64,000 nucleotides of DNA from Prolixibacteraceae bacterium (GCA_019163175.1 JAFLKN010000022.1:118601-182600), one strand, 5' to 3'. Positions 36,364-46,498 are shown, numbered from the stretch's first letter. A program made the numbers and translations. The notes: a model not told the origin generated them from the letters alone.

Positions 36364-36462
36364 ACCAATTTGCACCTAATTTTAAGTCGTTATTGAATCA
36401 CTGGCTAATCATTCAAAATGGTAAGTCTTGCTTAAGTCAGATTTACTCTAAAGGAAAAATAC

Positions 36463-36496
36463 AAAAGCACTTAATTCTTTGAATTTAAGTGCTTTT
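36463..36496. terminator. Bidirectional terminator between PUL 1 and ECF sigma gene
   Basis: AAAAGCACTTAA (36463-36474) and TTAAGTGCTTTT (36485-36496) form a perfect 12-bp stem with A and T tracts on both sides. It lies between the convergent ends of the isomerase-like gene (plus) and the sigma factor gene (minus), so it can end both transcripts. It marks the border between the two loci. Confidence 0.85.
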
Positions 36497-36527
36497 TCAT
36501 TTCAATTTATAGGGGTTTTATTCCATT

Positions 36528-37124
36528 CTAGAAAAACAAATCAAAAAACAAGAGTGCAATTATTCCATAGTCAGTTAACTGGGATTTAAGAAACCGACGA
36601 GCTTTTGTCATATGGTCCTCTACCGTTTTTACCGAAATGTTTAATTCTTCTGCAATGGCCTTGTTACTCAGTCCTTTTTCTTTACTTAACTTGAAAATGA
36701 GTTTGCGCTGTTCGGGAAGTTGGTCGACTAAATTTTTAATCCGCATCGAAAGACGCTCGTAGTCGTATTGTTCATCGTTTTCAGAATACTGAAAAATGGC
36801 AGTTTCGCGCAAATGCTTTAAATATTCTTTTTCTGTAATTTTCTTGCGGAATATTGAAATAACAGAATTCCGGGTAATCGTAAAAAGGTAAGCTTCCAGG
36901 TTCGTATCTTCTCTTAGATTTTCCCTGTTGTTCCATAGATTTATGAATGCATCCTGAACCACATCTTTTGAATCTCCCTCGGTTTTGAGATATGCAAAAG
37001 CGAAATTATATAGCCGCTTACTATAAGCCAAAAAAATACTGTTGATGGCATCTTTGTCATTAACCTTTATTTGTTTGAGCAGCTTATTTAGTTCTGATGT
37101 TTTCATCGATTGCCTTGCATGCAA
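36528..37124 (-). CDS. ECF RNA polymerase sigma factor (PUL 2)
   Basis: 198 residues. Region 2 spans about 20-90 (FLAYSKRLYNFAFAYLKTEGDSKDVVQDAFINLW), and region 4 spans about 125-185 (LPEQRKLIFKLSKEKGLSNK, then a helix-turn-helix with SVKTVEDHMTKARRFLK). This is the Bacteroidota FecI-like type. The start at 37124 gives MHARQSMKTSEL; the internal ATG at 37106 (MKTSEL) is equally credible. It is divergent from the FecR anti-sigma gene at 37274, with a 149-bp shared promoter region. It is expected to drive the susC at 38401 and perhaps the long enzyme operon when released. Confidence 0.95.
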   Translation of the reverse strand: MHARQSMKTSELNKLLKQIKVNDKDAINSIFLAYSKRLYNFAFAYLKTEGDSKDVVQDAFINLWNNRENLREDTNLEAYLFTITRNSVISIFRKKITEKEYLKHLRETAIFQYSENDEQYDYERLSMRIKNLVDQLPEQRKLIFKLSKEKGLSNKAIAEELNISVKTVEDHMTKARRFLKSQLTDYGIIALLFFDLFF

Positions 37125-37273
37125 GCAAAAGTATTAAAATGTTTGAATCAAAGGCAAACTTGAATTTTTCCTTTAATGTATTTATTCGATAATTAATAAA
37201 CCATTGAAAAAAAATAAAAGCAGAGCAAGGGTTTTAATTAACTTAGACGTTGTACAAATATTAAATCCAAAAG

Positions 37274-38245
37274 ATGAGCGATTTTTTCAATCGATATTTA
37301 AATAATCAGTGTAGCGAAGAAGACTTTAATCGTTTTCTCGATCTCTTTTTACAAGAAGAAAAGATAGATGAGTTGGAACAACGCATGCATTCCGACTGGA
37401 ATAACAGGCCTGAGGCAAATGCTGTTCCTGATCTTACTCCCGTATTGCACGAAATTCATTATCAAATAAACAAAACCGACAAGAAACCAACCGGGAAAAG
37501 GTCATTAGTGTGGTATATTACCCGGATTGCAGCTATTCTGGTATTGCCACTAGCTTTAGCTCTCTTTTACCAATGGGGTGCTCATTCATCCGAAACAAAA
37601 TTTACACAAACCGTTTCAACTCCACTGGCTTCTCGTAGTAGTTTCGAATTGCCCGATGGTTCAAAAGTGTGGTTAAATGCAGGTTCAACAATTTCGTTTC
37701 CAAACCGGTTTGGCAAAAATGCACGAGTCGTCAAATTAATTGGTCAGGCCTATTTTGACGTAAAAAAAGATAAAATACCTTTTAAAGTTGAAACCAAGAG
37801 TTTTGCGGTAAAGGTTCTTGGAACTGCCTTTGATGTTTTTGCTTATCCGGGCGAGAATGCTGAAGTTACGCTCGAACGCGGAAAAGTTCAGATAGAAACC
37901 ATAACGAATGCAGTTACAGACTTAGATCCCGGACAGCAGGCCATAATAAATAAACAGGATGGCCAGGTCGAAAAACGTAGTATCGATTCGAAAGCCTTTG
38001 TTGCCTGGAAAGATAATCGTTTAACCTTTGTTGAAGAGCCGCTCGAAAGGGTTGTTCTATGTCTTGAGCGTTGGTTCGATGTGTCTATTGATATAGAGGA
38101 TGCTACAATTAAAAATCTGAAGGTAAACGGAACTATTGAATACGAAACGATAAGTGAGGTTCTTAATCTCCTTCAAATTACTGCGCCAATCAATTATACT
38201 TACGATAAAGACAAACAAATCTTTAAAATAAGATCAAAACAGTAA
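37274..38245 (+). CDS. FecR-family anti-sigma factor
   Basis: 323 residues. A cytoplasmic N-terminal sigma-binding part (1-77), one transmembrane segment (about 78-100, YITRIAAILVLPLALALFYQW), a periplasmic FecR domain (about 115-215, RSSFELPDGSKVWLNAGSTISFP, VKLIGQAYFDV, VKVLGTAFDVFAY) and a C-terminal DUF4974-like domain (about 255-320). It holds the ECF sigma factor until a signal comes from the STN domain of the partner SusC. That partner gene is 155 bp downstream on the same strand. The three genes form a standard trans-envelope relay. Confidence 0.95.
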   Translation: MSDFFNRYLNNQCSEEDFNRFLDLFLQEEKIDELEQRMHSDWNNRPEANAVPDLTPVLHEIHYQINKTDKKPTGKRSLVWYITRIAAILVLPLALALFYQWGAHSSETKFTQTVSTPLASRSSFELPDGSKVWLNAGSTISFPNRFGKNARVVKLIGQAYFDVKKDKIPFKVETKSFAVKVLGTAFDVFAYPGENAEVTLERGKVQIETITNAVTDLDPGQQAIINKQDGQVEKRSIDSKAFVAWKDNRLTFVEEPLERVVLCLERWFDVSIDIEDATIKNLKVNGTIEYETISEVLNLLQITAPINYTYDKDKQIFKIRSKQ

Positions 38246-38400
38246 CAAACTAAAACCATTGCCTATGTGAAAAAAAAGTCCTGAAGTTATACTTTTCGTT
38301 TTCTGAAGAAAAGACAAAAAACAGAAGTGGGAAAGCCTCCAACTTCCCCACCTGAGCAAATAATTTCTGTTAAAAATTATTCATTTAATATCACAAATTT

Positions 38401-41400
38401 ATGAAAAAAAACGACTTGCAAAAGTACCGTCCGAGGCTATTTTTGTCTAAACTATTATTCATTATGAGGCTTGTTTTTTTCTTTCTATTCGTATCAATGT
38501 TTAGTGCTTTTGCCACTGAAACATATTCTCAATCGACAAAATTATCTCTAAGCTTGAATGATGTTACCATTGGAGATGTGCTAAGAAATATTGAAGATCA
38601 GAGTGAATTTCGGTTTTTCTATACCGAAAAGGTATCAACAGAGAAAAAGGTATCTGTTGATTTCCGGAAAACAACGATCAATGAAGTACTGGATGAATTA
38701 TTTAAAGAAACGAGTATCGCTTACAGGGTAGTCGGTCGGCAAATTGCTTTGTTCCAAAATGGTAATAATCCAGAGTTCATGCAATCAGGACAATCCCGCG
38801 AGATTAAGGGAAAGGTAACTAATACTGCTGGTGAGCCCATTCCGGGAGCAACCATTGCGATAAAAGGTACATCAAGCGGAATTATTACCGATGACAATGG
38901 GAACTATACTCTTCCAAAAGTTCCGGAAGGTTCAATTCTGGTTTTCTCTTTTGTTGGAATGAAATCACAGGAAGTTCCAAGTCAGGGAAAATCGGTAATT
39001 GATGTAAAACTGGAAGAAGAAACTATTGGCATTGAAGAAGTTGTAGCTATAGGCTATGGAACCCAGAAAAAGAGAGATATGATTGGGTCAATAGCTTCAC
39101 TTTCGTATGACGACGTCAAAAAAACATCTCCCGTTTCTGTCGAATCTTCTCTTCAGGGAATGGCAGCCGGTGTTCAGGTAAACTCAGGAGCTGGTATACC
39201 GGGAGCTCCTCAACAAATCAAAATTCGTGGTGTAGGCTCCATTTCTTCAGGTACCGATCCTCTTTGGATTGTAGATGGTATTCCTGTTGTTAGTGGGCCA
39301 ATCGACAGAAGTTATGATGGAGAGACCAGTCAGAGTATTTTGGCCATGATCAATCCAAACGATATTGAATCCATCCAGATATTAAAAGATGCTGCAGCCA
39401 CCTCTATTTATGGGTCGCGTGGTTCAAATGGTGTTATCCTTGTAACTACCAAGACTGGTAAAAAAGGACAAACCAAAGTTGAAGTTGATGTCAAGACCGG
39501 TGTTAGCAATTGGGCCAAATCGGATATCGGTTATGCCAATAACAAAGACTACATCTCGATTATGGACCTGGCATTCCAAAATAGGGGAGCTGGTTTATAT
39601 AGTGTTGAAAACTCAATCAAACAATTGGATGGTGCTACTGAAACTATGACTCGCGAAGAAGCGCTGGCAACAAATACCAACTGGGCCGATGCCATCTCAC
39701 AGACAGGTAGCTTCTACGAATCCAATGTTTCAGTTAGTCAGGGCTCTGAAAGAGGAAACTCATACCTGTCATTGAAATACAGAAACGATGACAGCAACTT
39801 GAAGTTCAATACAATGGAAAACTATTCCGCAAATGTGAACTTAAACTATAACCTGATGAAGAACCTCGATCTGGGTTACCGCATGTTTGCTTCCTTTACC
39901 GATAATGATCGTTTAAAATCGGGCGACGGTAAAGCCGGTGCAGGTGGTTGGGCTCAGGTAAATTCGAATGCTCTTCCATGGATGAAAATATTAGATCCCA
40001 AAGGATTAAATGGCTACTGGAACTCCAAAGCTGCCGTAAATCCAATGGCCGGAATCGATCCGATAAATGCCCAGTCAAACTTAAAAACAATCAATGTTCT
40101 TTCGGGATTGAATGGAACATGGCGTACTCCAATTCAGGGATTATCCTTAAAAGGCGAATTTGGTTTAAACTATGTAGCAAACCGCGCCCGTTCATGGAGA
40201 AGTGGGGCACTTTTGGTGAATGGTGCTGTTGCTCAGGAAAGTAAATTTGAAACAAACACAGTCAACTATAACGCGTACTTCAATTATGATGTGCCAATCA
40301 ATGATGACCATATTCTGAATTTGGTTACCGGTGTTGAAAATACACGTCAGTTTGTACATTCTATGACAATGAAGGGTGAAGGCTTAGTTGGGGCATTCCC
40401 TGAAGTTGGAACTCCGATTACATTGAGTGGAAACTCACAAATGGGTGGGGAAGCTTATTTAAGAGGTTTTTTTGGACGTGCAAATTATAAGCTTTTCGAT
40501 AAATACCTTGCCGGCGTAAGCATCCGTCGCGATGGTATCTCTAAATTCACATCAGATAATCGCTGGGCAACATTCCTTTCCGGATCACTTGGCTGGATTA
40601 TTTCTGAAGAAAAGTTTTTCAATTTCGAACCGGTTAGTCTTTTAAAATTGAGAGGAAGCTACGGTCAGACAGGAAATACCAATATTCCCGGAGGAATCAC
40701 TTCTGACCTTTATGGAATCAATAGCGGAACCTCCACCCTGGAGGGATTTAACAATGCCTATCTTCAAAGTATTGGAAACTCCGACATCAAATGGGAGACT
40801 ACCAATTCGTTGGATGCTGGTATCGATTTTGGCTTGTTCAACAACCGCATAAATGGCTCTCTGGCCTACTACCAGAAAAAGGTTTCCGACATGTTGCTGG
40901 CTGTAACATTGCCACCATCAGCCGGTATCTTTGGAGGTAATTCCTGCTGGCAAAACATCGGTGATATGAAGAATGAGGGGATCGAATTTAATGCCAATGC
41001 CTTAATCATTAGCAAGAAAGACTTTACCCTGAACTTTGGATTCAATATCTCGTCGAACCAAAACAAAGTACTTGCTTTAGATCCTGCATCAGATGCCAAT
41101 CATGTGGGTATTCTTCAGTCGGGCGAAGCCGGTATTGTGCGTACTATTACAAAAGCTGGTTTGGCTTGGGGTACTTATTACATGGCCGAATATGCCGGTG
41201 TTGATGCACAAAAAGGTATTCCGCTTATTTATGAAGTTAAAAAGCTGGAAGATGGAACAACTGAACATACCGGAAACATTATCCCAGCTACTGACGAAAA
41301 TATGAGTAATAACAAGATGATCCTCAAAGATAAGACATCACTTCCTAATCTTCTTGGTGGATTCAATGCAAATCTTACTTATAAAAACTTCGACTTAGGT

Positions 41401-41898
41401 ATGGTTTGGTCATTCGTAACTGGAAACTACATTTATAACCGCCTGTTGCAAAGTTCAATGACTCCGAATGCAGGTTTGCTGGTTGCCAACGAAAAATTAT
41501 TGACCGAAAGCTGGACAAAACCCGGCGACAATGCTTATTGGCCTCAGGTAGTTGCCGGAAATCTTTACAACTACGATAGCCAGGGCAACCCAACTACAGC
41601 TGGTGTAAAATATGGTTCCGATAACAATACACCTTCTTCTCAATATCTTGAAAAAGGTGATTATCTAAAACTTCGCAATCTGACTTTGGGCTATAAAGTA
41701 CCAACCCAACTGACGAACAAATATAAAATTGCCAATGTTCGGCTTTATGTTGCTGCCAACAATTTGCTGACTTTCACCAAATTCTCAGGATACAATCCTG
41801 AACTTGAAATTGATCAGGCAAGTGGTGGTAGTTATTCTACATTTACCTCGATGCCAGCATCGCGCGTATTTATGTTTGGGTTGAATGTTAACTTTTAA
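38401..41898 (+). CDS. STN-domain SusC-family TonB-dependent transporter/transducer (PUL 2)
   Basis: 1165 residues, about 150 longer than the two PUL 1 SusCs. The extra length is a secretin/TonB N-terminal (STN) domain at about 45-100 (LSLNDVTIGDVLRNIEDQSEFRF, TINEVLDELFKETSIAYRVV). Then come a carboxypeptidase-regulatory-like domain (about 135-215), IGIEEVVAIGYGTQKKRD, a plug and the barrel. STN-carrying SusCs signal to FecR while importing, which fits the adjacent FecR/ECF pair. The 155-bp gap upstream holds an imperfect GTGGGAA/TTCCCCAC hairpin but none of the TGTAACAT boxes of PUL 1, consistent with separate control. The SusD start is 11 bp after its stop. Confidence 0.95.
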   Translation: MKKNDLQKYRPRLFLSKLLFIMRLVFFFLFVSMFSAFATETYSQSTKLSLSLNDVTIGDVLRNIEDQSEFRFFYTEKVSTEKKVSVDFRKTTINEVLDELFKETSIAYRVVGRQIALFQNGNNPEFMQSGQSREIKGKVTNTAGEPIPGATIAIKGTSSGIITDDNGNYTLPKVPEGSILVFSFVGMKSQEVPSQGKSVIDVKLEEETIGIEEVVAIGYGTQKKRDMIGSIASLSYDDVKKTSPVSVESSLQGMAAGVQVNSGAGIPGAPQQIKIRGVGSISSGTDPLWIVDGIPVVSGPIDRSYDGETSQSILAMINPNDIESIQILKDAAATSIYGSRGSNGVILVTTKTGKKGQTKVEVDVKTGVSNWAKSDIGYANNKDYISIMDLAFQNRGAGLYSVENSIKQLDGATETMTREEALATNTNWADAISQTGSFYESNVSVSQGSERGNSYLSLKYRNDDSNLKFNTMENYSANVNLNYNLMKNLDLGYRMFASFTDNDRLKSGDGKAGAGGWAQVNSNALPWMKILDPKGLNGYWNSKAAVNPMAGIDPINAQSNLKTINVLSGLNGTWRTPIQGLSLKGEFGLNYVANRARSWRSGALLVNGAVAQESKFETNTVNYNAYFNYDVPINDDHILNLVTGVENTRQFVHSMTMKGEGLVGAFPEVGTPITLSGNSQMGGEAYLRGFFGRANYKLFDKYLAGVSIRRDGISKFTSDNRWATFLSGSLGWIISEEKFFNFEPVSLLKLRGSYGQTGNTNIPGGITSDLYGINSGTSTLEGFNNAYLQSIGNSDIKWETTNSLDAGIDFGLFNNRINGSLAYYQKKVSDMLLAVTLPPSAGIFGGNSCWQNIGDMKNEGIEFNANALIISKKDFTLNFGFNISSNQNKVLALDPASDANHVGILQSGEAGIVRTITKAGLAWGTYYMAEYAGVDAQKGIPLIYEVKKLEDGTTEHTGNIIPATDENMSNNKMILKDKTSLPNLLGGFNANLTYKNFDLGMVWSFVTGNYIYNRLLQSSMTPNAGLLVANEKLLTESWTKPGDNAYWPQVVAGNLYNYDSQGNPTTAGVKYGSDNNTPSSQYLEKGDYLKLRNLTLGYKVPTQLTNKYKIANVRLYVAANNLLTFTKFSGYNPELEIDQASGGSYSTFTSMPASRVFMFGLNVNF

Positions 41899-41909
41899 AA
41901 TCTTTAACG

Positions 41910-43547
41910 ATGAAAAAAATCTTTAAAACGATAGTAGCACTAAGCCTCCTCCTTTTGAGTGTTTCGTGCGACAATGAAGGCTTCTTCGAATTGGAAAGGC
42001 CAAACCAATATCCATGGACGAAAGTTAAAGAACTCGAATTAGCTGTAAGACAACCTTACCTGCTACTGATGGGAAATGCCTGGGGTAGTCCGGTTGGCGC
42101 CCTTGGCCTTAGAGGTTTTGCTGAATCAGATATAAGCCAATACCTGAATGGAATTACCGGTTCAAGCTATTTTTATGAATATTACAACCGTTTATGGAAA
42201 ACTACAACATTAAATACCAGTGATAAAGAGCTCGAATTGGCTTTCGGATACCTATATCAGATTTCAACAGCAACCAATGCACCGTTGAAGCTAATTAATG
42301 ATGCTGAAAAAGCTGGAAAAGATGTATTCGAGAACATGACCGAAACTGATCGTCAAACGGTAAAACGGTATAAAGGTGAATTGCTGTTTTTGCGCGCAGT
42401 TTGCTATTGGTATCTGGCCAGAACCTGGGCTCCTCCGTACAATCCGGCAGGTCCAAATACTGGCAAATACTTTGTTTTACGTCGCGACTATGTAAATGGA
42501 GCCGATGACATTAAGAATGGATCGCTGGCAACTGTTGAAGAAGTGTATTCTTCCATTGTTCAGGACCTGAAAGATGCCGTTGATGTACTTCCTACTTCGT
42601 ATGTTACCAGTGAATTAAGTCAACGTTCACGCGTTAATAAATATGCGGCTCAGGCCATGCTGGCCCGTGTTTACTTTTACATGGGTAAAACGGCTCTGGC
42701 AAAGGCTCAACTCGATGATGTTATCAATAGCAAAATGTACAATTTGAATGATGATCCGATTGAAGCTTTTAACCGTGTGGCTGGTGAAGGTAGCAGCGGA
42801 GAGATTATTTGGGAAATTGCACTGTCATCAACTTCAAGTAAGTTCGACCGTATCCCAACAATCTTTTCAAAAAACAACTACACAGCTAATGGTGGTCGGG
42901 GTACAAGCTGGAATCATTGCGCCTGGGCTTGTTTCACGCTTTCATACAATACGCTGAAACAAATTGGATGGATGAATAATGATCTGTCGGTTGGCACTGA
43001 AGCTGCAAAGGACAAACGCTATACCCAAACATTTATTCGTTTGGAAGCTTACAAGGCAAATCCATGGAGTTCGTCAGCAAACCCGGTTGAGTATTTTACG
43101 CATTTGAATACCTACGAAACACGCTATTCTCCGATTACAACACCTCATGTATGGCAGGATAAACATTTTCGCGCCAAAACAAGTGGTCGTCGTTCGAACC
43201 GGGCGATGTTACGTTTGGCCGAAATGTACTTAACCCGTTCAATTATTCGTTTTAAAGATGGCGATAAAGTGGGAGCAGCCGAAGATTTAAATGTAGTCCG
43301 TCACCGTGCCGGATTGGATAATATCTCATCTGCTGATATTACTGAGCTTGCTATCGAAAACGAACGTATCAAAGAATTGGCCGGCGAACATGCGGATCGT
43401 CTTTACTATCTGATTGCTTTGCGAAAACCAATTGGTATTGGCGACAGAGATCCAAGTAAATTCTCGCCAATCCAGCCTCCATATTCTGACTACTACTGGC
43501 AGGTTCCTTTGGTAGAGCAACAACAGAATAAAGCATACCAACAGTAA
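41910..43547 (+). CDS. SusD-family lipoprotein of PUL 2
   Basis: 545 residues with a lipoprotein signal (lipid Cys20, LLLLSVSCDNE). SusD features: FLRAVCYWYLARTWAPPYN, INSKMYNLNDDP, RSNRAMLRLAEMYLTRSIIRF, and ENERIKELAGEHADRLYYLIALRKP near the C-terminus. The protein ends unusually (VEQQQNKAYQQ) instead of the common NPGY, otherwise typical. It forms the glycan-binding lid of the STN-SusC and is followed by a strong terminator, so the enzyme operon beyond probably has its own promoter or depends on readthrough. Confidence 0.93.
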   Translation: MKKIFKTIVALSLLLLSVSCDNEGFFELERPNQYPWTKVKELELAVRQPYLLLMGNAWGSPVGALGLRGFAESDISQYLNGITGSSYFYEYYNRLWKTTTLNTSDKELELAFGYLYQISTATNAPLKLINDAEKAGKDVFENMTETDRQTVKRYKGELLFLRAVCYWYLARTWAPPYNPAGPNTGKYFVLRRDYVNGADDIKNGSLATVEEVYSSIVQDLKDAVDVLPTSYVTSELSQRSRVNKYAAQAMLARVYFYMGKTALAKAQLDDVINSKMYNLNDDPIEAFNRVAGEGSSGEIIWEIALSSTSSKFDRIPTIFSKNNYTANGGRGTSWNHCAWACFTLSYNTLKQIGWMNNDLSVGTEAAKDKRYTQTFIRLEAYKANPWSSSANPVEYFTHLNTYETRYSPITTPHVWQDKHFRAKTSGRRSNRAMLRLAEMYLTRSIIRFKDGDKVGAAEDLNVVRHRAGLDNISSADITELAIENERIKELAGEHADRLYYLIALRKPIGIGDRDPSKFSPIQPPYSDYYWQVPLVEQQQNKAYQQ

Positions 43548-43559
43548 TATAACTTTACA

Positions 43560-43595
43560 CTATCCCTGAGGTTTTCAGCTCAGGGATAGTTTTTT
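43560..43595 (+). terminator. Strong intrinsic terminator after SusD
   Basis: CTATCCCTGAG (43560-43570) pairs perfectly with CTCAGGGATAG (43579-43589), 8-nt loop, then six T. This is the best terminator in the window and separates the susCD transcript from the enzyme genes starting at 43709. Confidence 0.92.
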
Positions 43596-43708
43596 GCAGC
43601 TTGTTAAGGTGGTGACTAATGTAACTGTCTTCAAACTTTTCACGCCTTGATGTTGCATTCAGGTACATTTTTTATAAGTTGCAGTAAGAAATCCAAATTA
43701 CTTTCAGA

Positions 43709-46483
43709 ATGAAAACTATTCTAAGCCTGATTCTGGTTGCATTATTTTCAATTCAGGTTATTTCGCAACCGGTAACCAAAGAGTATCTGGAATCGTTGAG
43801 GTACAGTCACGATTTGAATTTGCCGCAGTGGGGGCCATACACCAAAAACTACATTGGAGTATCACATATTCCTGATGTAAAAACGGGTATCCGCTTTGAT
43901 TTGAGCGTGTTCCCCGGTATTTACCGGCGACGAGTTGATGTTCCGGCTGTCAATTACGAATCAGGCTACCATCCGTGGGAAGCATCGCCCAACCTCGAAT
44001 ATTTTTCGTTTCGGCACGAGTTGGAATGGAAAGATCAGGTTTATACTGATGTTTCGTATTCGGTTATTGACGAAAGCTCTCGTTTGGTCAGAGCCGAATT
44101 TGTGAACAATACCAATATGCCGCAAAGTTTGGCCTTGCATTACATGGGTTCGGTTCACTTCCCTTCTATCAAAGAATATGCGCCCAATACGCCCGTTTAC
44201 CCCGGAAAAATTGAACTTCCGCAAGGTGCTAAATGGGTTGATGCATTGGACTATACCGATTTGGTTTACGCCAAACCCCGCCCAACCGATAATCTGGTTT
44301 ACGATGGAAAGATGCGTGGCGAAGTGCGCATGAATGGTTTTATTAATGGAACCGCAATCGGAACAGGATTTGGCGCTGATAAAGGCGATTGGGTCAATTA
44401 TGGTGTTTCGGCTGAACACAATTATTCGAATGCTGTAATTTGGTTACGCTATCAATTGGATAAAGATGCCCAGGTAGAAATCAGTTTTTCAGGCATAACC
44501 AATAAAAGCCTGACGCTGAAGGGATCTGGTGAAATCGGCACACTTCAGGTTTCAGTCGGAAAATTAAATGCTGGTAAATATCCATTGAAACTAACTTCCG
44601 GAGGCGGATCGGCGGTCATAATTGATGGTTTTGCTTTAGCCGAAAATAACGATATTCCTGAGATTAAAACCTCAGTAGTTAATTGGAATTACATCCCCAA
44701 AATTGAAAACGGACCTGTTAACAATTCGCTGGTTTTGAAATACGAGCAATTCGATAATTATTACGGAATTTACTGGAATTATCCGCAAACCGATCTTCGT
44801 CAGTGGTTTTACAACGAGCTGGGCGACGATTTTAAACATCAGGTGAATGAGCATGTTCAGAAAGAATTTCACAACGGATCGAAAGATGGCCATTTTACCA
44901 ATGTATTTTTCAGGCCAATTAAATGCGAGCCGAAAACAAGTCAGGTAGTTTACGGAATGGTTTGTTCCGGAACAAAAGCCGAGGTAGAAGCCAAACTCCT
45001 GAATGCAAAACAAACTACCGATTGGGAAAAATATTACACCAACGCACGAACTTTCCTTGCTAAAAATCCGGTTAATCCGGAAGGCGAAAAATATGTATTC
45101 AGCCAGAAAAGGATGGAGGCTGTTGTAGCCTGCAACGTGGTTTATCCGGTTTACACCCAAAAACAATACATCAGGCATCGCGCTCCGGGGCGCTGGTGGG
45201 ACTGCCTTTACACCTGGGATTCGGGATTTATTGGCATTGGTCTGTTGACCGATGATGTACGCAGTGCCGTTGAAAACCTGAATGCTTATGTGAACGATAC
45301 CAACGAGCAGTCGGCCTTTATTCACCACGGAACGCCGCTTCCGGTTCAGCATTATTTGTTCCTCGAACTGTGGAACAAAACACAGTCGCGCGAAATACTC
45401 AGTTATTTCTATCCGAAAATGAAACGCTATTACCAGTTTTTAGCTGGCGGCGAAAGTTCATCAACTGCTAAATTCAAGTCAGGAGTTCTTAGTACCTGGG
45501 ACTATTTTTACAATTCGGGTGGCTGGGATGATTATCCTCCGCAGAAATATATGCACGATAAGCTCATGGAAGAAGTGGCTGCTCCGGTTGTTACCACTTC
45601 GCATGCCATTCGTATCGCCAAAATTCTTCGTATGGCAGCTGCCGAACTCGGACTGAATGAAGATGAAAAACTCTATGAGAAAGATATTAACAGGCTGGCT
45701 GTCGCTTTACAGAAATATTCGTGGGACGAGCCTTCAGGTTATTTTTCGTATGTGCTGCACGATGCCGATAAAAAACCTGTAGGTAAATTGCTGTATCAGG
45801 ATAAAGTGAACCTGGATATGGGTTTCGATGGTCTATCGCCACTGGTTGCCGGGATTACGACCAGGGAGCAAACCGAAAAAATGGTATCGCACCTGAAAAC
45901 TCCGGGCGAAATATGGTCAGATGTTGGCCTTTCTGCTGTCGATCAAACAGCTCCGTATTATTCCAACAGTGGTTATTGGAACGGTACCGTGTGGATGCCG
46001 CACCAGTGGTTTTTCTGGAAAACCATGCTCGATTTGGGCGAAGGCGAGTTTGCCTGGAAAATTGCTAAAACCGGACTCGATGTTTGGAAAAAGGAGACTG
46101 AAGCTTCGTACAACTGCATGGAACATTTTGTGATTGAATCGGGTCGCGGCGCCGGATGGCACGAATTTGGCGGATTGTCAACCCCCGTTTTGTCGTGGTT
46201 CCAAAGCTACTTCGAACCCGGAACCTTAACAGGAGGACTCAATTTCTGGCTTAAGAAAAAAGAATTTTCGGCAGATAACAGTGCATTGGTTTCCGAAGTA
46301 AAATTGTTTGCCGATCAGGCAGAGATATGTTCGATAGTGGCCTGTATGAACCCGAATTACAAGTATCAAGCATTCTGGAACGGCAAAGTAGTTCCCCATT
46401 CAGAAATTTGTAAAGGCACTTTGCAGATTAACCTTCCTGCAAAAACTGGAGTTGGGAAACTGGAAATAAAGAAAGTAAACTAA
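43709..46483 (+). CDS. GH63-like (MGH1-type) glycoside hydrolase with CBM6-like insertion
   Basis: 924 residues with a signal peptide (about 1-19). The N-terminal beta-sandwich is interrupted or followed by a CBM6/35-like module (about 200-315, MNGFINGTAIGTGFGADKGD, VIIDGFALAEN). An (alpha/alpha)6 toroid spans about 470-840. Key acids are Asp504 in YTWDSGF (proton donor position of GH63/GH37-type enzymes) and Glu819 in GWHEFGGLSTPV (base position). NSGYWNGTVWMPHQW is also typical of this clan GH-G fold. The family includes alpha-glucosidases and mannosylglycerate hydrolases. In this operon an inverting exo-alpha-glycosidase on a mannose-rich glycan is likely. It is the first gene after the terminator, and its promoter must lie within 43596-43708. 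Confidence 0.8.
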   Translation: MKTILSLILVALFSIQVISQPVTKEYLESLRYSHDLNLPQWGPYTKNYIGVSHIPDVKTGIRFDLSVFPGIYRRRVDVPAVNYESGYHPWEASPNLEYFSFRHELEWKDQVYTDVSYSVIDESSRLVRAEFVNNTNMPQSLALHYMGSVHFPSIKEYAPNTPVYPGKIELPQGAKWVDALDYTDLVYAKPRPTDNLVYDGKMRGEVRMNGFINGTAIGTGFGADKGDWVNYGVSAEHNYSNAVIWLRYQLDKDAQVEISFSGITNKSLTLKGSGEIGTLQVSVGKLNAGKYPLKLTSGGGSAVIIDGFALAENNDIPEIKTSVVNWNYIPKIENGPVNNSLVLKYEQFDNYYGIYWNYPQTDLRQWFYNELGDDFKHQVNEHVQKEFHNGSKDGHFTNVFFRPIKCEPKTSQVVYGMVCSGTKAEVEAKLLNAKQTTDWEKYYTNARTFLAKNPVNPEGEKYVFSQKRMEAVVACNVVYPVYTQKQYIRHRAPGRWWDCLYTWDSGFIGIGLLTDDVRSAVENLNAYVNDTNEQSAFIHHGTPLPVQHYLFLELWNKTQSREILSYFYPKMKRYYQFLAGGESSSTAKFKSGVLSTWDYFYNSGGWDDYPPQKYMHDKLMEEVAAPVVTTSHAIRIAKILRMAAAELGLNEDEKLYEKDINRLAVALQKYSWDEPSGYFSYVLHDADKKPVGKLLYQDKVNLDMGFDGLSPLVAGITTREQTEKMVSHLKTPGEIWSDVGLSAVDQTAPYYSNSGYWNGTVWMPHQWFFWKTMLDLGEGEFAWKIAKTGLDVWKKETEASYNCMEHFVIESGRGAGWHEFGGLSTPVLSWFQSYFEPGTLTGGLNFWLKKKEFSADNSALVSEVKLFADQAEICSIVACMNPNYKYQAFWNGKVVPHSEICKGTLQINLPAKTGVGKLEIKKVN

Positions 46484-46498
46484 TTGAGGCAATCAAAA

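Noticed and set aside
43619-43626. TGTAACTG as a third HTCS box in front of the GH63-like gene
   Set aside because: One base differs, there is no partner box at 63 bp and no TAnnTTTG at the right distance; PUL 2 has its own ECF/FecR control.
44672-45352. 226-codon open frame on the minus strand
   Set aside because: It lies fully within the GH63-like gene, which has strong motifs and codon pattern. The antisense frame has no recognisable domain.
46484-46498. TTG start for the BNR protein directly after the GH63-like stop
   Set aside because: The ATG at 46499 begins the signal peptide, and TTG starts are not needed here.
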